Below, piece by piece: positions 21,108 through 32,221 of a stretch of 64,000 bases of DNA. The notes under the pieces were generated by a model. The model did not search any database. It was not told the DNA's origin and saw only the letters and a list, made by a program, of their open reading frames with translations. The position numbers and the translations under genes are program-made. The DNA comes from Ahaetulla prasina (lineage: Eukaryota > Chordata > Lepidosauria > Squamata > Colubridae): positions 216,363,300-216,427,299 of the forward strand of contig NC_080540.1 of the NCBI RefSeq assembly GCF_028640845.1, in the 5' to 3' direction. Each line of letters starts with the position of its first letter. Positions within the stretch are counted from its first letter, which is position 1.

Positions 21108-21413
21108 CAGTGGTGGGATTCAAATAATGTAACAACCAGTTATCTGCCCTGGGGTGGATTGGCTGGGGTGGGTGTGGCCATGGTGGGCGTGGCCAGGGAG
21201 TGTAACAGGCAGCACTCGGCCTCCTGCACTCCCTTGGGAGCAAAAATGGGTCTCACGGGGGATGCGCAGCCCCCACTGCACCCCGTTTTGGGCTTAGAAG
21301 GCCTCCCTGCACTTACCTCAGAACCAAAATGAGGCGCATCGGGACTCCTGGAAGGGGCGGGATGGGGCCACCAAGCAATTTAAGTGGCTCAAACCAGGTG
21401 AATCCCATCACTG
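21108..21413. mobile_element. hAT-type element, TSD cagtaaac
   Basis: 306 bases with ends CAGTGGTGGGATTCAAATA and, inverted, CAGTGATGGGATTCACC. Perfect 8-base TSDs (21100-21107, 21414-21421). The GC-rich interior resembles 4654-5186. The right TSD runs into a short (CAAA)n. Confidence 0.93.
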
Positions 21414-21421
21414 CAGTAAAC

Positions 21422-21840
21422 AAACAAACAAACAAAAATGTATTCTATATGGGATTGCTTCTGAAGACCATCCAGCAGCTGCAGTTGGTCCAGAATGCAG
21501 TGGTGTAAGCAGATATGGGTCAACCTCAGTAAGTCCATATTAAACTCTGCACTGGTTCCCAAGACACTTCTGGATGACATTCAAGATTCTGGTTGCCATT
21601 TATGAAGCCCTCGAAGCACAGGGCTGAGTCATTTGTAGAGCTGCTTCCCCCTGAGTTATTTCTACTTATTCCACTAAAACTGAGAGGGAGGCATGTTCCA
21701 GGATCCTTCAGTTGAAAGATGACATATTATGGGATTTAGGAAGTTTGCTTTTTGTTTCACAGTGCCTACCTTCTGAAACTTTGCACTCTTTTAAATCAGA
21801 TTGGTCCTGAACCTGATACCTTTTCATAAAGCACTGAAGA
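21422..21840 (+). mobile_element. L2-like LINE remnant (reverse transcriptase end)
   Basis: With many breaks, the plus strand preserves KTIQQLQLVQNAV, the signature of L2-clade LINEs (usually KTIRKLQLVQNAAARL), followed further on by sequence matching the C-terminal half. No intact frame remains. Confidence 0.7.
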
Positions 21841-21880
21841 GTTGGATGTGCTTGAGGGCCTGGGTGTGGGAGGTTACTGA

Positions 21881-22182
21881 CTAGTGATGAAATCCTCTGA
21901 AGTCTGCTTCCAGTTCTGTGAGTCTGCTACAGAGCGCATGCATGCACACCTGAGGCGCGCCCACACAGCGCTAAAAAAGGAACATTTTAAAGCCTTCCGA
22001 GTCTGCAAAGATAAGTAGAATAGCGAAGGGGGGAGATCCGCTGTGCCACACAATTTAGATTAGCTAGAAAGCAGGAAATGATTCTAGCTAATATAAATTG
22101 CGCGTCACAGCTGATCGTCACCTAGCTGGTCGTTGGAAATACTGGTTCGCCCAAACTGGTCGGAACCGGTAGCATTTCACCC
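21881..22182. mobile_element. hAT-type element, TSD gttactga
   Basis: Starts CTAGTGATGAAATCCTCTG and ends GGTAGCATTTCACCC. Perfect 8-base TSDs at 21873-21880 and 22183-22190. Contains ATGCATGCACACCTG and CCGGTAGCATTTCAC blocks of the CAGGGGTGAAAT subfamily. Confidence 0.88.
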
Positions 22183-22190
22183 GTTACTGA

Positions 22191-23050
22191 CCATAGTCAC
22201 ATTCACAAAGTGGAAGGTTACATCAATTGTTCATTTAAATAAATAAAAAAGTCAAACTCAGCTGGCTGACTTTTGTATTTGTTTTTTCAAAAATCCCAAG
22301 TAGGAATTTTGAAAGAAAAGATACTTATAATACTCATGTTTTTCAGATAGATTATTACATTTTGGCAATATATTTGGTTTAATAATTTAACACATTGTTA
22401 GCATAAATTAAATTATTATTACCCTCAGAAACACGGCAGAGAAAACTAATAAGGCAATACACAGAAAAGCTACATTATTCAATAATATATATTGTTCTTT
22501 AATGCGCTACAGTATAATGGAATAATAGATTTGGAATATTCTTACCTCCTAACATGGAAGTGTTTTATACAACTGTCATCACAGCTTCCAGTTTTGCTTC
22601 TTTGAACTATGACAAATATCTATTTAGGATAGAAGTTGTCAATTTATTGCCAGATTCTGTCTTCAGAACACAACAGACAAGAAATATTTCTCTGCATAAA
22701 TTAATACTGTGTTCTGTAAACCAAAATAATCTTACTTTAGTAATGCAACCGTCCACACATTTCAGTTAATTACTATATACACAATTTGCTGAGCAAAACC
22801 TAATTATGTGAGCTTGGGGAAGAAGAGATGATTTTAACCTCAATGGATCAAATGGCTAATTAAGCTGTTTAAGTTTTATTAATGTTTTAATTCATTTTCT
22901 CTTCCTTTTTTCCTAATTAAAAAAAACAAAACCCTGAATTGCTTATTGAGTTTTCTGATTGTAGAAGAATGCTACAATAGCTGTATATTTTTCTTTCCTA
23001 GGAACTGTTTTTTTTTTCCTACCTGGCTGGCTAAAGGTTATACTTGAATG
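22191..23050. other. No gene recognised; AT-rich unique DNA
   Basis: AT-rich sequence with poly(T) and poly(A) runs and no recognised element. Confidence 0.5.
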
Positions 23051-23054
23051 GTTG

Positions 23055-24056
23055 AACCAATCAGAATAGAGCTGGAAGGGACCTTGGAGGTCTTCCAAAC
23101 CAACTTCCGGTTCAAGCAGGAGACCCTGGCCGATTCCATTTCAGACAGTCTTTTCTTAAAAACCTCCAGTGATGAAGCACCTACAACTTCTGAAGGGAAC
23201 CTGTTTTCCACTGATTAATTGTCCTCACTGTTAACCAGTAGGAAATTTAGCCTTCATTCCAGGTTGCTTCTCTCAGCGATTAGTTTCCATCCATTTTTTC
23301 TTGCCCTGCCCTCCAGTGCGGAAAATAAATTGACCCCCCTCCTCTTTGTGGAAGCCTTTTAAATACTGGAATACTGCTATCATGCCCCGCCTAATCCTTT
23401 TTTCTTCTTCTTTAGACTGGCCATACCTAATTCCTCTTAACCATTCTTCATATGTTTTTATCTCCTTAATAATCTTAGTTGCTCTTCTTTTCCAAAGTCT
23501 CTTTTGTAATGTGGTGACCAAAACTGGATGCAGTATTCCAGGTATGGTCTTACTAAGGGTTTATAAAGCGGTACTAATACTTCACATGATTTTGATTTTA
23601 TGCCTCTGTTTATACAACCAAGGATTGTATTAGCTTTTTGGGCTGCTGCCGCAAACTGCTGGCTCACATAGGACTCCAAAGTGCCTCCCACAGTTACTGT
23701 TTTGAAGCGATGTTTTGCCTAATCTGGACTTGTAATTTTCCTGCCTAGGTGTAAAACTCTGTTTTCTGCACATTAAATTTCCTGTTGTTGGATAAGGCCT
23801 ATTTATTTAAGTCTGTCAAGATCTTTTTCAATCCTGAGCTTGTCTTCTGGCGATTCCTGCCAGCTAAGTGTCATCTGCAGATTTGATGTGTTCCACCTTC
23901 TCTTCCCTCATCTAAGTCATTTATGAAGATATTGAAGAGTACTGGGTCTAAGACGGAACCTTGTGTTACCCCACTGCTTACCTCCTTCCATGTAGATGTA
24001 GTACCATTAAGGACTACCATCACAAATGAAACAACCATGTAAACATGTTTAATCAA
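23055..24056 (-). mobile_element. CR1 LINE, 5'-truncated pol remnant
   Basis: Minus strand: from 24056 the frame shows [19 protein letters not shown], the reverse transcriptase block before the catalytic motif; at 23691 and below come GGTLESYVSQQFAAAAQKAN, VRPYLEYCIQFWSPHYKRD and RRATKIIKEIKTYEEWL, the CR1 thumb and C-terminal region. Frameshifts divide these pieces. The 3' UTR end AGAGCTGGAAGGGACCTTGG is at 23069. It is a dead copy. Confidence 0.9.
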
Positions 24057-24161
24057 CTGGATCTTTCCAAGAAAGTCAATATATTAGGGGGAAAAAGGTG
24101 TTACTGTACTACCTACCCAGCATATGAGGCTGAGATTTAGTGTAGCCTATATAGAACATGG

Positions 24162-24425
24162 GGAGTGGAGTGGCAACGACTCTGTGGTCAAGGACGCTGA
24201 GCTTGTCAGATGGACAGTCTGGGTTCGACACCTGAGCACCATGAAACGGGGTTCCAAGTAACTTGCCCCAGCTCCTTCCCATCTAGAAGTTTGAAAGCAT
24301 GCAAATGCGAGTAGATAAATAAGTACCACTTCAGTGGGAAGATAACAGGGTTCTATGCCTTTTGGTGTATACCATGCTGGCCACAGAACCACAAAAATTG
24401 TCTTTGGACAATGCTAGGCCAAGAG
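24162..24425 (+). mobile_element. tRNA-derived squamate SINE
   Basis: The head has RNA polymerase III boxes: A-like CTGTGGTCAAGGACGC and B-like GGGTTCGACACC. The body contains AAGCATGCAAATGCGAGTAGA and ATAAGTACCACTTCAGTGGG, then GTATACCATGCTGGCCACA. It ends at GACAATGCTAGGCC. Confidence 0.85.
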
Positions 24426-24559
24426 ACAGAGATGAGCAGCTGGGCCAAGGGTGAAATGTTCCCTGTTCAGACCGGATTGCCCAATCCAGTAGCGATGGCA
24501 GTGGGTGGTTCGGAGAACCGGTAGCAAAAATCCCTTCCCCTCCATGCCCAGCCAAGCTG

Positions 24560-24788
24560 CGCAATCATCAGAGTTTTTTTTTTTAACTTTTAAAAGCATT
24601 TTTTTCTTCGGCCGAAAAAATGCTTTTAAAAGTAAAAAAAAGCCTCTGATGATCACGCGGCTCAGCTGTGATCATCAGAGGCTTTTAAAAGCATTTTTCT
24701 ACAACCTCTTCAGCCAAAGAGGTGGTAGAAAAAATGCTTTTAAAAGGCTCCTCTGACGATCCCAGCTGAGTTGCCTGATCATCAGAGG
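24560..24788. repeat. Multiple inverted repeats inside the hAT element
   Basis: The core CTTTTAAAAGCATTTTT and its complement recur at about 24588-24605, 24615-24634, 24682-24698 and 24731-24745, with CTCTGATGATCA and its complement between them. The stretch could form nested hairpins. Confidence 0.85.
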
Positions 24789-25424
24789 TGTTGTGGCTCT
24801 GGCTCCCGGGCCGGGCCTCCTGTAGCCGGATGACTTGGAGAGTGAGGAGGAGGAGCTGGCAAGGCCTCCTTCCCCCCCTGGATCTTCCTCCTCCCTGGCA
24901 CCATCTCAGATTCCAGCTGTGGCCAGGAGGAGGAGGAGGAGCTGACAAGGCCTCTTTCCCCTGACTCCTCCTCCTCCCTGGCAACGCCCCAAGAACCAGC
25001 TGCTGAGGATCAATCTTGGCTAGATGCAAAACAGCGACGCTGAGAGAAGCGTGCGCAGCAGAGGAAGGTGTGGGGCAGGCCCAGGGAGTACTGAGTCATG
25101 GAGTCACATCCCACAGGGGATAAAAGCAGGGAGAGTGCTCCATAGGCCCTTGTATCAGACAAAGTTACGGACTACTGGCTCTTTGACTGCTTTGGACTGA
25201 AGGCTGGGATTACTTGTGAGTGCTTTAAGATCATCCTGCAGACTCCTGGTTGCCCTGGCAACGATCTGTTGGCACGCTGCTAAGTGATAAGGACTTGGCT
25301 GGCACGTGAAGGAACGTTGCCAGAACTTTTGTTGCCAAAAGGAACCCAGCCAAGTGTAAATAAATTGCTGGCAGACCACCTCGGCTGGTGTATTGTTTTG
25401 GGAAGGAAGGGAGGGGACAGAACA
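24789..25424 (+). mobile_element. Solo LTR, family A, copy 1
   Basis: 636 bases, TGTTGTGG...GACAGAACA, with a perfect 5-base TSD agagg (24784-24788, 25425-25429). A TATA-like GGGATAAAAGCAGGG lies near 25117 and AAATAAATTG near 25358 is a likely poly(A) signal. The frame from LTR base 2 has one stop and then the acidic run DDLESEEEELARPP. The pre-insertion site is visible as CATCAGAGGCTTTTAAAAG at 24673. Confidence 0.93.
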
Positions 25425-25520
25425 AGAGGCTTTTAAAAGTATTTTTTACGAAGAGGTTGCAGAAAAAATGCTTTAAAGGCTCCTCTGACGATCCCAGCTG
25501 AGTTGCCTGATCATCAGAGG

Positions 25521-26154
25521 TGTTGTGGCTCTGGCTCGGGCCGGGCCTCCTGTAGCCGGATGACTTGGAGAGTGAGGAGGAGGAGCTGGCAAGGCCTCCT
25601 TCCCCCCCTGGATCTTCCTCCTCCCTGGCACCATCTCAGATTCCAGCTGTGGCCAGGAGGAGGAGGAGGAGCTGACAAGGCCTCTTTCCCCTGACTCCTC
25701 CTCCTCCCTGGCAACGCCCCAAGAACCAGCTGCTGAGGATCAATCTTGGCTAGATGCAAAACAGCGACGCTGAGAGAAGCGTGCGCAGCAGAGGAAGGTG
25801 TGGGGCAGGCCCAGGGAGTACTGAGTCATGGAGTCACATCCCACAGGGGATAAAAGCAGGGAGAGTGCTCCATAGGCCCTTGTATCAGACAAAGTTACGG
25901 ACTACTGGCTCTTTGACTGCTTTGGACTGAAGGCTGGGATTACTTGTGAGTGCTTTAAGATCATCCTGCAGACTCCTGGTTGCCCTGGCAACGATCTGTT
26001 GGCACGCTGCTAAGTGATAAGGACTTGGCTGGCACGTGAAGGAACGTTGCCAGAACTTTTGTTGCCAAAAGGAACCCAGCCAAGTGTAAATAAATTGCTG
26101 GCAGACCACCTCGGCTGGTGTATTGTTTTGGGAAGGAAGGGAGGGGACAGAACA
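25521..26154 (+). mobile_element. Solo LTR, family A, copy 2
   Basis: 634 bases, identical to copy 1 except for a 2-base deletion (GGCTCGGGCC for GGCTCCCGGGCC). The TSD agagg is on both sides (25516-25520, 26155-26159). It arose by segmental duplication, not by separate insertion. Confidence 0.93.
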
Positions 26155-26307
26155 AGAGGCTTTTAAAAGTATTTTTTACGAAGAGGTTGCAGAAAAAATG
26201 CTTTTAAAAGTAAAAAAAAAGTTGGCCACGCCCACCCGGTTACATTATCCTTCCATCAAGCCACGCCCACAGAACTGGTAGTAACAAATTTCGCCACTGA
26301 GCAGGCC

Positions 26308-27180
26308 CTAGAGTCAGACACAATTGACAGAGAAATCTTTACCTTTAAATAGAACATGCTGTAAAAAGGATTATTTATGCAGTTATAAATGTACCATAAC
26401 TAAGTTGGACCCCCGAAGTTTTGATGTAAATACTGGCTGAAATATTTCTCTCTATGATATAAAAATGTTTATGAAAAATGTTATATAGTTAGATCCTGAC
26501 CTACTTCAGCTAGCATTTTTGATGCACGTAAACAGGAAGGTATGATAATGCTTTAACTTTTTCAGAGACATTATATTAATACAGTCCTGCTTTACCAACA
26601 TGGAAATTATCAGTAAGTAATAAATTCAAATATATAAAAGTAGATTATTCAAGACTGAAGTCATCAGAATTCAATTGCGATATGACTAATAAATGCAAAT
26701 GGGACTTGTACTGCTTTGGTGTTATCTGTGATTTACTTTCTTTTCTCCTGCAATTGCTAACATTTTACCATATCACTCGAGAAGCTTTGGTAATGCTGAA
26801 TTTCATTTAAGTGAATTAAATTTATAGAGGACCAGGGTTGGGAATTTTAGGACGAGTCATTTTCACAATTTGTAGGATGCAATTATACAACTGACTATAT
26901 TTTCAGGTCATGTTACCAGAACCCGAAAATTATCCTAAGCCATTTAGTACAATAGGCATTTGTTTTTGTGTCAAGTTTTATTTAATGTTTAACTTTTCTT
27001 GGTAGGTTCTGTGAAAGAGATCTTCTTGCCCTCTACTTGTTAATTGCAGTCCAAGTGCAATCTCTACAGGGAAATTATTATTTCACCATTCCCAACGGAG
27101 GTGGCTCCTTTTAGGGTAGATTGGTGCAAATGCTAGTCACACCTATCAACATGATTCATCAGCAAGCTCCCCTTTTTTAT
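26308..27180. other. No gene recognised; AT-rich unique DNA
   Basis: No repeat or coding feature is visible. Confidence 0.5.
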
Positions 27181-27188
27181 ATCCTTAC

Positions 27189-27371
27189 CAGTGGTGGGTT
27201 GCTTCTGGTTTGCCCTGGTTCAGGCGAACTAGTAGTGGCGGTGGCGGGAGGCTCCACCCACCCACCCAGATGTCATCAGAAATGCTCTGCACATGTGCAG
27301 AAGCTACACACGCTTGCAAAGCGTGCTATCAATAGTGAACCGGTAGCGCCTGGATTTGAAACCCATTACTG
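27189..27371. mobile_element. hAT-type MITE (GGTTGCTTCTGG subfamily)
   Basis: 183 bases from CAGTGGTGGGTTGCTTCTGG to GAAACCCATTACTG. Flanks atccttac/acccttac match at 7 of 8. The blocks GGGAGGCTCCACCCACCCAC and GCACATGTGCAGAAG recur at 28787, 51596 and 53352. Confidence 0.87.
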
Positions 27372-27734
27372 ACCCTTACCCTAAATAGCAAACATTGGGG
27401 ATGTTTTGAGTTAGGCCCAGTCCTTTTGCCTGTCAATTCTTCAAGGTAGGCCTGATCAAGAAACAAGCATGACAAAGATTCCAGGAATGTGCTTTACCAT
27501 AATTAGGAAGAATACCAGAAAAAAAATATTCTCTGTCCCATCTTATTATAAAAAAAATCAAGGCAAGGTTACTTTGAGTTTTCTTCTCATACTTCCCTCT
27601 CTCTCACAATTCAAATATGTTCTGGAATCTCTTATGTTCCCCATTAATGTCCATACCTTCCCCAAGGTCAACACTACCATCTTTTAGTGCTTGATGTATC
27701 CTGATTTTCTTTGCTATTTAAAAGATGCTTTTCC
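27372..27734. other. No gene recognised
   Basis: Unique sequence between a hAT element and an L3 tail. Confidence 0.45.
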
Positions 27735-27866
27735 TGATTTACCTTGATGAAGGTATCTTTTCTTTTATGTACACTGAGAGCATATGCACCAAGACAAATT
27801 CCTTGTGTGTCCAATCACACTTGGCCAATAAAAATTCTATTCTATTCTATTCTATTCTGATTTTTG
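27735..27866 (+). mobile_element. L3/Snake1 3' end with (ATTCT)n tail
   Basis: Reads TTACCTTGATGAAGGTATC, TTTTATGTACACTGAGAGCA, CCAATCACACTTGGCCAATA and then four ATTCT units. Confidence 0.9.
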
Positions 27867-27941
27867 TCCTACCATTAATTATTTTGCTATTTTATCTGTA
27901 CTTTACCTGTTGTTCATCCTGTGTTGCAGCTTGGTCTGGAC

Positions 27942-28248
27942 CAGTGGTGGGTTTCAAATTGTTTTACTACCTTTCTGTGGGTGTGGCTTAGTGGGCATGG
28001 CATGGCTTGGTGGGTGTGGCTTGGTAGGTATGGCAGGGGAAGGATACTATAAAATCTCCATTCCCTTCCCAATCCAGGGGAGAGATACTGCAAAATCCCC
28101 ATTTCCTCCCAATCAGCTGGGACTCGGGAGGCAGAGAATAGATGGGGGCAGGGACAGTCAGAATTTTTACTATCAGTTCTCCGAACTACTCAAAATTTCT
28201 GCTACCAGTTTTCCAGAACTGGTCAGAATCTGCTGAAACCCACCTCTG
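27942..28248 (+). mobile_element. hAT-type MITE, TSD gtctggac
   Basis: 307 bases with ends CAGTGGTGGGTTTCAAATT and, inverted, CAGAGGTGGGTTTCAGC; perfect 8-base TSDs (27934-27941, 28249-28256). Same subfamily as 1980-2263, 34028-34334 and 35550-35843. Confidence 0.95.
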
Positions 28249-28256
28249 GTCTGGAC

Positions 28257-28786
28257 TAGTAAAACCCACCATTCTCCCAATGGAATGTACCTCCTCCAGA
28301 TTGTATACCTGTGGTTTCTGGTCATTTAAAAAAGAAATAGGGGAATATGGAAAATATTATTGCCTAAATATGCCATTTGTCCCTGGAAGTGTTTTATTTA
28401 GAAGCAGATATCATACAATCCTTTTTAATCAAATACACAGTAATGCATGCATATATGCACCAGAGATATTTGTCCATTGATGCACTTATATTAAGATAGT
28501 TTAGCTTTCTAATGGCAGGGCCTTATTTTATAATTAGGCATGATTGAGAGTTATGAAGTTTCATTCCTTCATATGTAAAAAAAAAAAAGGCTCATATCCT
28601 AGAAGACTAGATACTTGTATGGCCTTTTCATCCTTAGCACATGTTCTCCTTATATATTAAAGTATAAGCAATGCATATCAATTTTTGTAGTGACATCATT
28701 CTCGGGATTTAGAACCTCATAAGAAAATGGTCGTCTCACCTTCATTATGAAGCAACAACCCTAACCCTAATAACCCTTAGTGGAAG
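28257..28786. other. No gene recognised
   Basis: Unique AT-rich sequence. A telomere-like CCCTAACCCTAATAACCC occurs at 28760 but is too short to count as an array. Confidence 0.45.
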
Positions 28787-28979
28787 CAGTGGGTTCCACT
28801 TAACCTTCACTACCGGTTCAGAACTGTGAGCGCACGCATGTGCTTGCTTTGTTTGTGCGTGGTGCTTCTGCACATACGCAGAGCATCCATGATGACGTCC
28901 AGGCGGGTGAGCGGAGCCTCCCATCACCGCCACTACTGGTTCGCTCGAACCGGGGCAAACCGGTAGAAACCCACCGCTG
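28787..28979. mobile_element. hAT-type MITE
   Basis: Starts CAGTGGGTTCCACTTAACC and ends GTAGAAACCCACCGCTG. It has GCGCACGCATGTGC and GGGAGGCTCC-type blocks (the latter as GGAGCCTCCCATC). The left border is imperfect and no clean TSD is found. Confidence 0.75.
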
Positions 28980-29219
28980 CCCTAAGAGTATAAATGCATG
29001 TCATGTAGACTGTGCTTACTTCCTTATTCAATTTGTGTGGCCAACCATCTCACAAGTGACCCTGGGAGGTGAACAATCTTAAAATAAATGCCAGTCACAA
29101 AAAATTAAAACGCAGCAGGTGAGGAAGCTACTACAAGTGACTGTAGCAAGTCAGGGGGATAGGACTCTGCACACACTTGGGACCCCAGATCTGGCCACAA
29201 ACCCAAGTTTTTATAGCTT
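28980..29219. other. No gene recognised
   Basis: Short unique stretch. Confidence 0.4.
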
Positions 29220-29728
29220 TATGAATTAGGCCTGAATGTGTCCAGGCGCTCCATGGCTTGGGACCTGGGTACTTACGGGACCGCCTTCTGTTACCTCATG
29301 CCTCCCACCGACCCGTACGCTCGCACAGAGAGGGCCTTCTCAGGGTGCCGTCCGCCAGACAATGTCGGCTGGCGGCCCCCAGAGGAAGATCCTTCTATGT
29401 GGGGGCCCCCACTCTTTGGAATGAACTCCCCCCTGGTTTACGTCAAATACCTGACCTTCGGACTTTTCGCCGCGAACTGAAAACATATCTGTTTGTTCGT
29501 GCGGGGCTTTCTTAAATTGTTTAGTTTTAAATTCTAAATTTTTCTTTGGTTTTAATTGGGGTTTTTAGATTCTTAATTATTTTAATTTCGGCCACACTGT
29601 ATAATAAGTTTTTTAATTTTATTTTAACTGTATATTGTTTCTTTTTACTTGGCTGTACACCGCCCTGAGTCCTTCGGGAGAAGGGCGGTTTATAAATCTA
29701 ATAAAATAAAATAAATAAATAAATAAAT
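29220..29728 (+). mobile_element. L2-like LINE C-terminus and 3' UTR
   Basis: The plus frame 29258-29515 ends in RSFYVGAPTLWNELPPGLRQ, TFRRELKTYLFVRAGLS and a stop, the characteristic C-terminus of L2-clade LINEs (AP-x-LWN-x-LP...LKT-x-LF). The 3' UTR ends with a hairpin, CCGCCCTGAGTCCTTCGGGA with GAAGGGCGG, followed by an (AATAA)n tail. Only this end is present. Confidence 0.88.
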
Positions 29729-30029
29729 CCTAATCTAGTCTAAAGGGAGGATGTCCCATAAAACGAATGTTATGGCAAAAGAGGCACACTTAAATATTCA
29801 CCAGCCAATAGGATCTGGAGCACGTCCATCTTGCAAGACCAGATTGGATAGGTAAAAACAGTTGGAGAAATAGATATAATGTATATCAAACACAAGCAAT
29901 AAATACAATACATAAATACAAATTTTCACATCAAAATGGGTTGAGTACAAATTCGATGAGTTTCAAAACATTTGAGTACCAAGGTACTACTGTGCAATAA
30001 ATACTATATACATATGTATATTTGATCAA
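29729..30029. other. No gene recognised; possible MITE end
   Basis: Mostly unique. TTTGAGTACCAAGGTACTACTGTG near 29969 in part resembles a pogo-like terminus, but I cannot find a partner end. Confidence 0.35.
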
Positions 30030-30495
30030 TCAAACAGAATAGAACTGGCGGGGACCTTGGAGATCCTCTAGTCCAACTCTCTGCTCAAGTATTTTAAACA
30101 AATGACTGTTAAGTCTTTTCTTTAAAAAAGTCTAGCGATGAAGTACCCACAACTTCTGAGAGCAAGCTGTTCCCTGGTTAATTGTTCTCAGTATTAGGAA
30201 ATTTCTCCTTAATGCCAGGTTGCTTCTCTCTTTGATTAGTTTCCATCCATTGTTTGTCTTGCCTTCCGGTTCTTTGGAAAATAAGTTGACCCACCCCCCT
30301 TTCATTGTGGCTGCCTCTGAAATACTGGAATACTGCATGTCACCTCTAGTTATTCTTTTCTCTAGACTGGCCATATCCAATTCCTGCAACTTTTCTTCAT
30401 ATGTTTTTGTTTCCAGACCTTTAATCATCTTAGTCGCTCTTCTCTGCACTTTTTCCAAAGTCTCAATGTCTTTTTTGTAATCTTTTTTAATAATC

Positions 30496-30496
<1 letters not shown>
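30030..30496 (-). mobile_element. CR1 LINE 3' end
   Basis: Minus strand: KDIETLEKVQRRATKMIKGL, YEEKLQELDMASLEKRI and RGDMQYSSISEAATMKGG are the CR1 pol C-terminus; the conserved 3' UTR end AGAACTGGCGGGGACCTTGG is at 30040. The upstream edge abuts a (CA)n run. Confidence 0.92.

Positions 30497-30555
<59 letters not shown>
30497..30555. repeat. (CA)n microsatellite
   Basis: About 29 CA units at the edge of the CR1 fragment. On the minus strand it adds a Cys-Val run to the chance frame. Confidence 0.97.
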
Positions 30556-30556
<1 letters not shown>

Positions 30557-30835
30557 TTTACCTTGGGCTCTTTACTCCCAAGATTTAGCGTCCATTGACT
30601 CACTGCAGTCAGTAAAACGATTATTTTGATCCTCTCTAATTGTTTTAATAAGTCCTTTGGCTATACTCTCCACTATATTTGTATCCCAAACACTGTGGAA
30701 AGCCTGATTTTACTTTAGCTACATGTTTCAATGATTCAAACCAAAGTTTGAGGCATTTGTTAACTCAGCTTTCCCAGCTATGCAACCTTGTTTGGGGTTG
30801 CAACCATGCTAGTTGGGGATGATGGGAGTTGTAAC
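30556..30835. other. No gene recognised
   Basis: Unique sequence. Confidence 0.4.
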
Positions 30836-31050
30836 TTTGTTGTTGTTGTTGTTAGTTGCGAAGTCGTGTCCGACCCATCGTGACCCCATGGACAACGTTC
30901 CTCCAGGCCTTCCTGTCCTCTACCATCCTCTGGAGTCCATTTAACCTCACGCCTACTGCTTCAGTGACTCCATTCAGCCACCTCAGTCTTTGTCCACCCC
31001 TTCTTCTTTTGCCCTCAATCTTTCCCAGCATTAGGCTCTTCTCCAGTGAG
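30836..31050 (-). mobile_element. BovB/RTE LINE 3' end, short
   Basis: Minus-strand 3' end of the same element as 32222-32700: the (GTT)n start is the tail in reverse, then GTCGTGTCCGACCCATCGTG and CAACGTTCCTCCAGGCCTTC. About 200 bases are kept. Confidence 0.88.
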
Positions 31051-32221
31051 TAACTTTCGGAAGGTTGAATTGTGGTCCAAGATTGCTCAGAGCCAGCTGT
31101 GGACTTTTGTCACATTTTTTAAAGGATAAAAATATTTTTTATTGATTTATGCATCAATTTGTAGGCCAACACTTCCAAAAAGTTTAGCTAGTTTACATCC
31201 GAAACAATAAAAAAAAACACAATATTTTTTTTAAAGGTTCAAAGATTTTATACAAACCTGTAAACAATATCTGTTCAGCTGAAAGGCATTTTATTTTAAC
31301 TTGCATCGGCTAATAGAAAAACTCTTGTTTGTAAGCATCAAAGCAATTAGTTAGTGTGGAAATAATCAACTGATAAATTCCCTTATGTGTACCAGCGTCT
31401 CGGTTGCAGGAAACTTACATTTCTTTCAGGAAGCTAAAGAATAAGATCACCCAGCCAATAATTGCATACCGATACATGGAACTTAGAAATCAATTTCTTA
31501 CTTGAGTGAAAATCTACTGTGAAATGTTTTTTCCCCTTCATCTACTGATGAGCGTGGAGTACTGATCATCAATCAAAGCTATTTAAGCCTGCATTTTAAT
31601 ATTCAGCATGTGAATATATTATTGACTTTAATGGGTTTGTTCTTTGGGGATTGGCGAGTATATCAAATATAAACAAGCATATGCCCACATTGTGTCCAAT
31701 GAAACCTACTTCTGAGCTAAGGGAGTGATATGCAATGTATACCCTGCATTTCTGCCCAAGCTTACGCACTTCTGTTTGGAAGATAAGACACTTGAGTTTA
31801 ACTTACTTTGAAGTAAAATGACATACACACAGACACCCAAAAAAAGCAGAACCATTTTAAATGCACAGCCAGATGGCCACTTCAAAGTGCAATCTACCTT
31901 ACCTTTGAGGCAGGGAAAAGAAAGCTGTTTAATGGCCATGCCCTTTTCTGTCTTAGCAGTGAGGCTAGTGGGTGGTAATACATTACAATGTTTATGCAGG
32001 AACAGTTAAGGAAAGAGAATGGTGGATATTCCTGTTTCATTTCCCTTCCAACCAAGTCACCAATTGGTCTCGATAAAATGGTCGGAAGGCAGATTCTATG
32101 AACGGTGGGATTATCCACATGTCAACTTGACTGAGTTCTTCCTTTTTAGCACTTGTTTTAAATAGTATTAAATCTCCATCCAAACAGTAACCTGATGACA
32201 GGGCACAAGGATCTTCAACCT
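31051..32221. other. No gene recognised; repeat-poor
   Basis: AT-rich unique sequence between two BovB ends. It shows no recognised repeat and might include conserved non-coding DNA. Confidence 0.4.

Larger units (their letters stand above)
24728..26191. repeat. Tandem duplication of LTR plus flank (734 + 730)
   Basis: Unit 1 is 24728-25461 and unit 2 is 25462-26191. Apart from two 2-base indels (in the CTCCCGGGCCGGG stretch and in CTTTTAAAAGGC) I see no differences. Each unit begins GAAAAAATGCTT, and the same string recurs after unit 2 at 26192, so short homology may have driven the exchange. Confidence 0.93.
24445..26299 (+). mobile_element. hAT-type element hosting the duplicated LTRs
   Basis: The left end CAAGGGTGAAATGTTCCC and the right end ACAAATTTCGCCACTG fit the family. 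The left interior has GGTTCGGAGAACCGGTAGCA and the right interior has CCACGCCCACAGAACTGGTAG. Flanks agctgggc and agcaggcc match at 6 of 8 bases. Without the inserted LTRs and duplicated flank it would be roughly 500 bases. Confidence 0.72.

Noticed and set aside
24162..24425. A tRNA gene
   Set aside because: The A and B boxes are there, but no cloverleaf can be drawn by eye and the long body is that of a SINE; the same holds for 39497-39737 and 48000-48270.
24789..26154. A miniature provirus with two LTRs
   Set aside because: The spacer is duplicated host flank, and each LTR carries the same agagg on both sides; a provirus would have the TSD only outside the pair.
28758..28782. Telomere-like CCCTAACCCTAATAACCC
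   Set aside because: Only about two and a half units and not continued; too short for an interstitial telomere.
30132..30554. 140-codon frame as a host gene
   Set aside because: It is the CR1 pol C-terminus plus a Cys-Val run from the (CA)n microsatellite.
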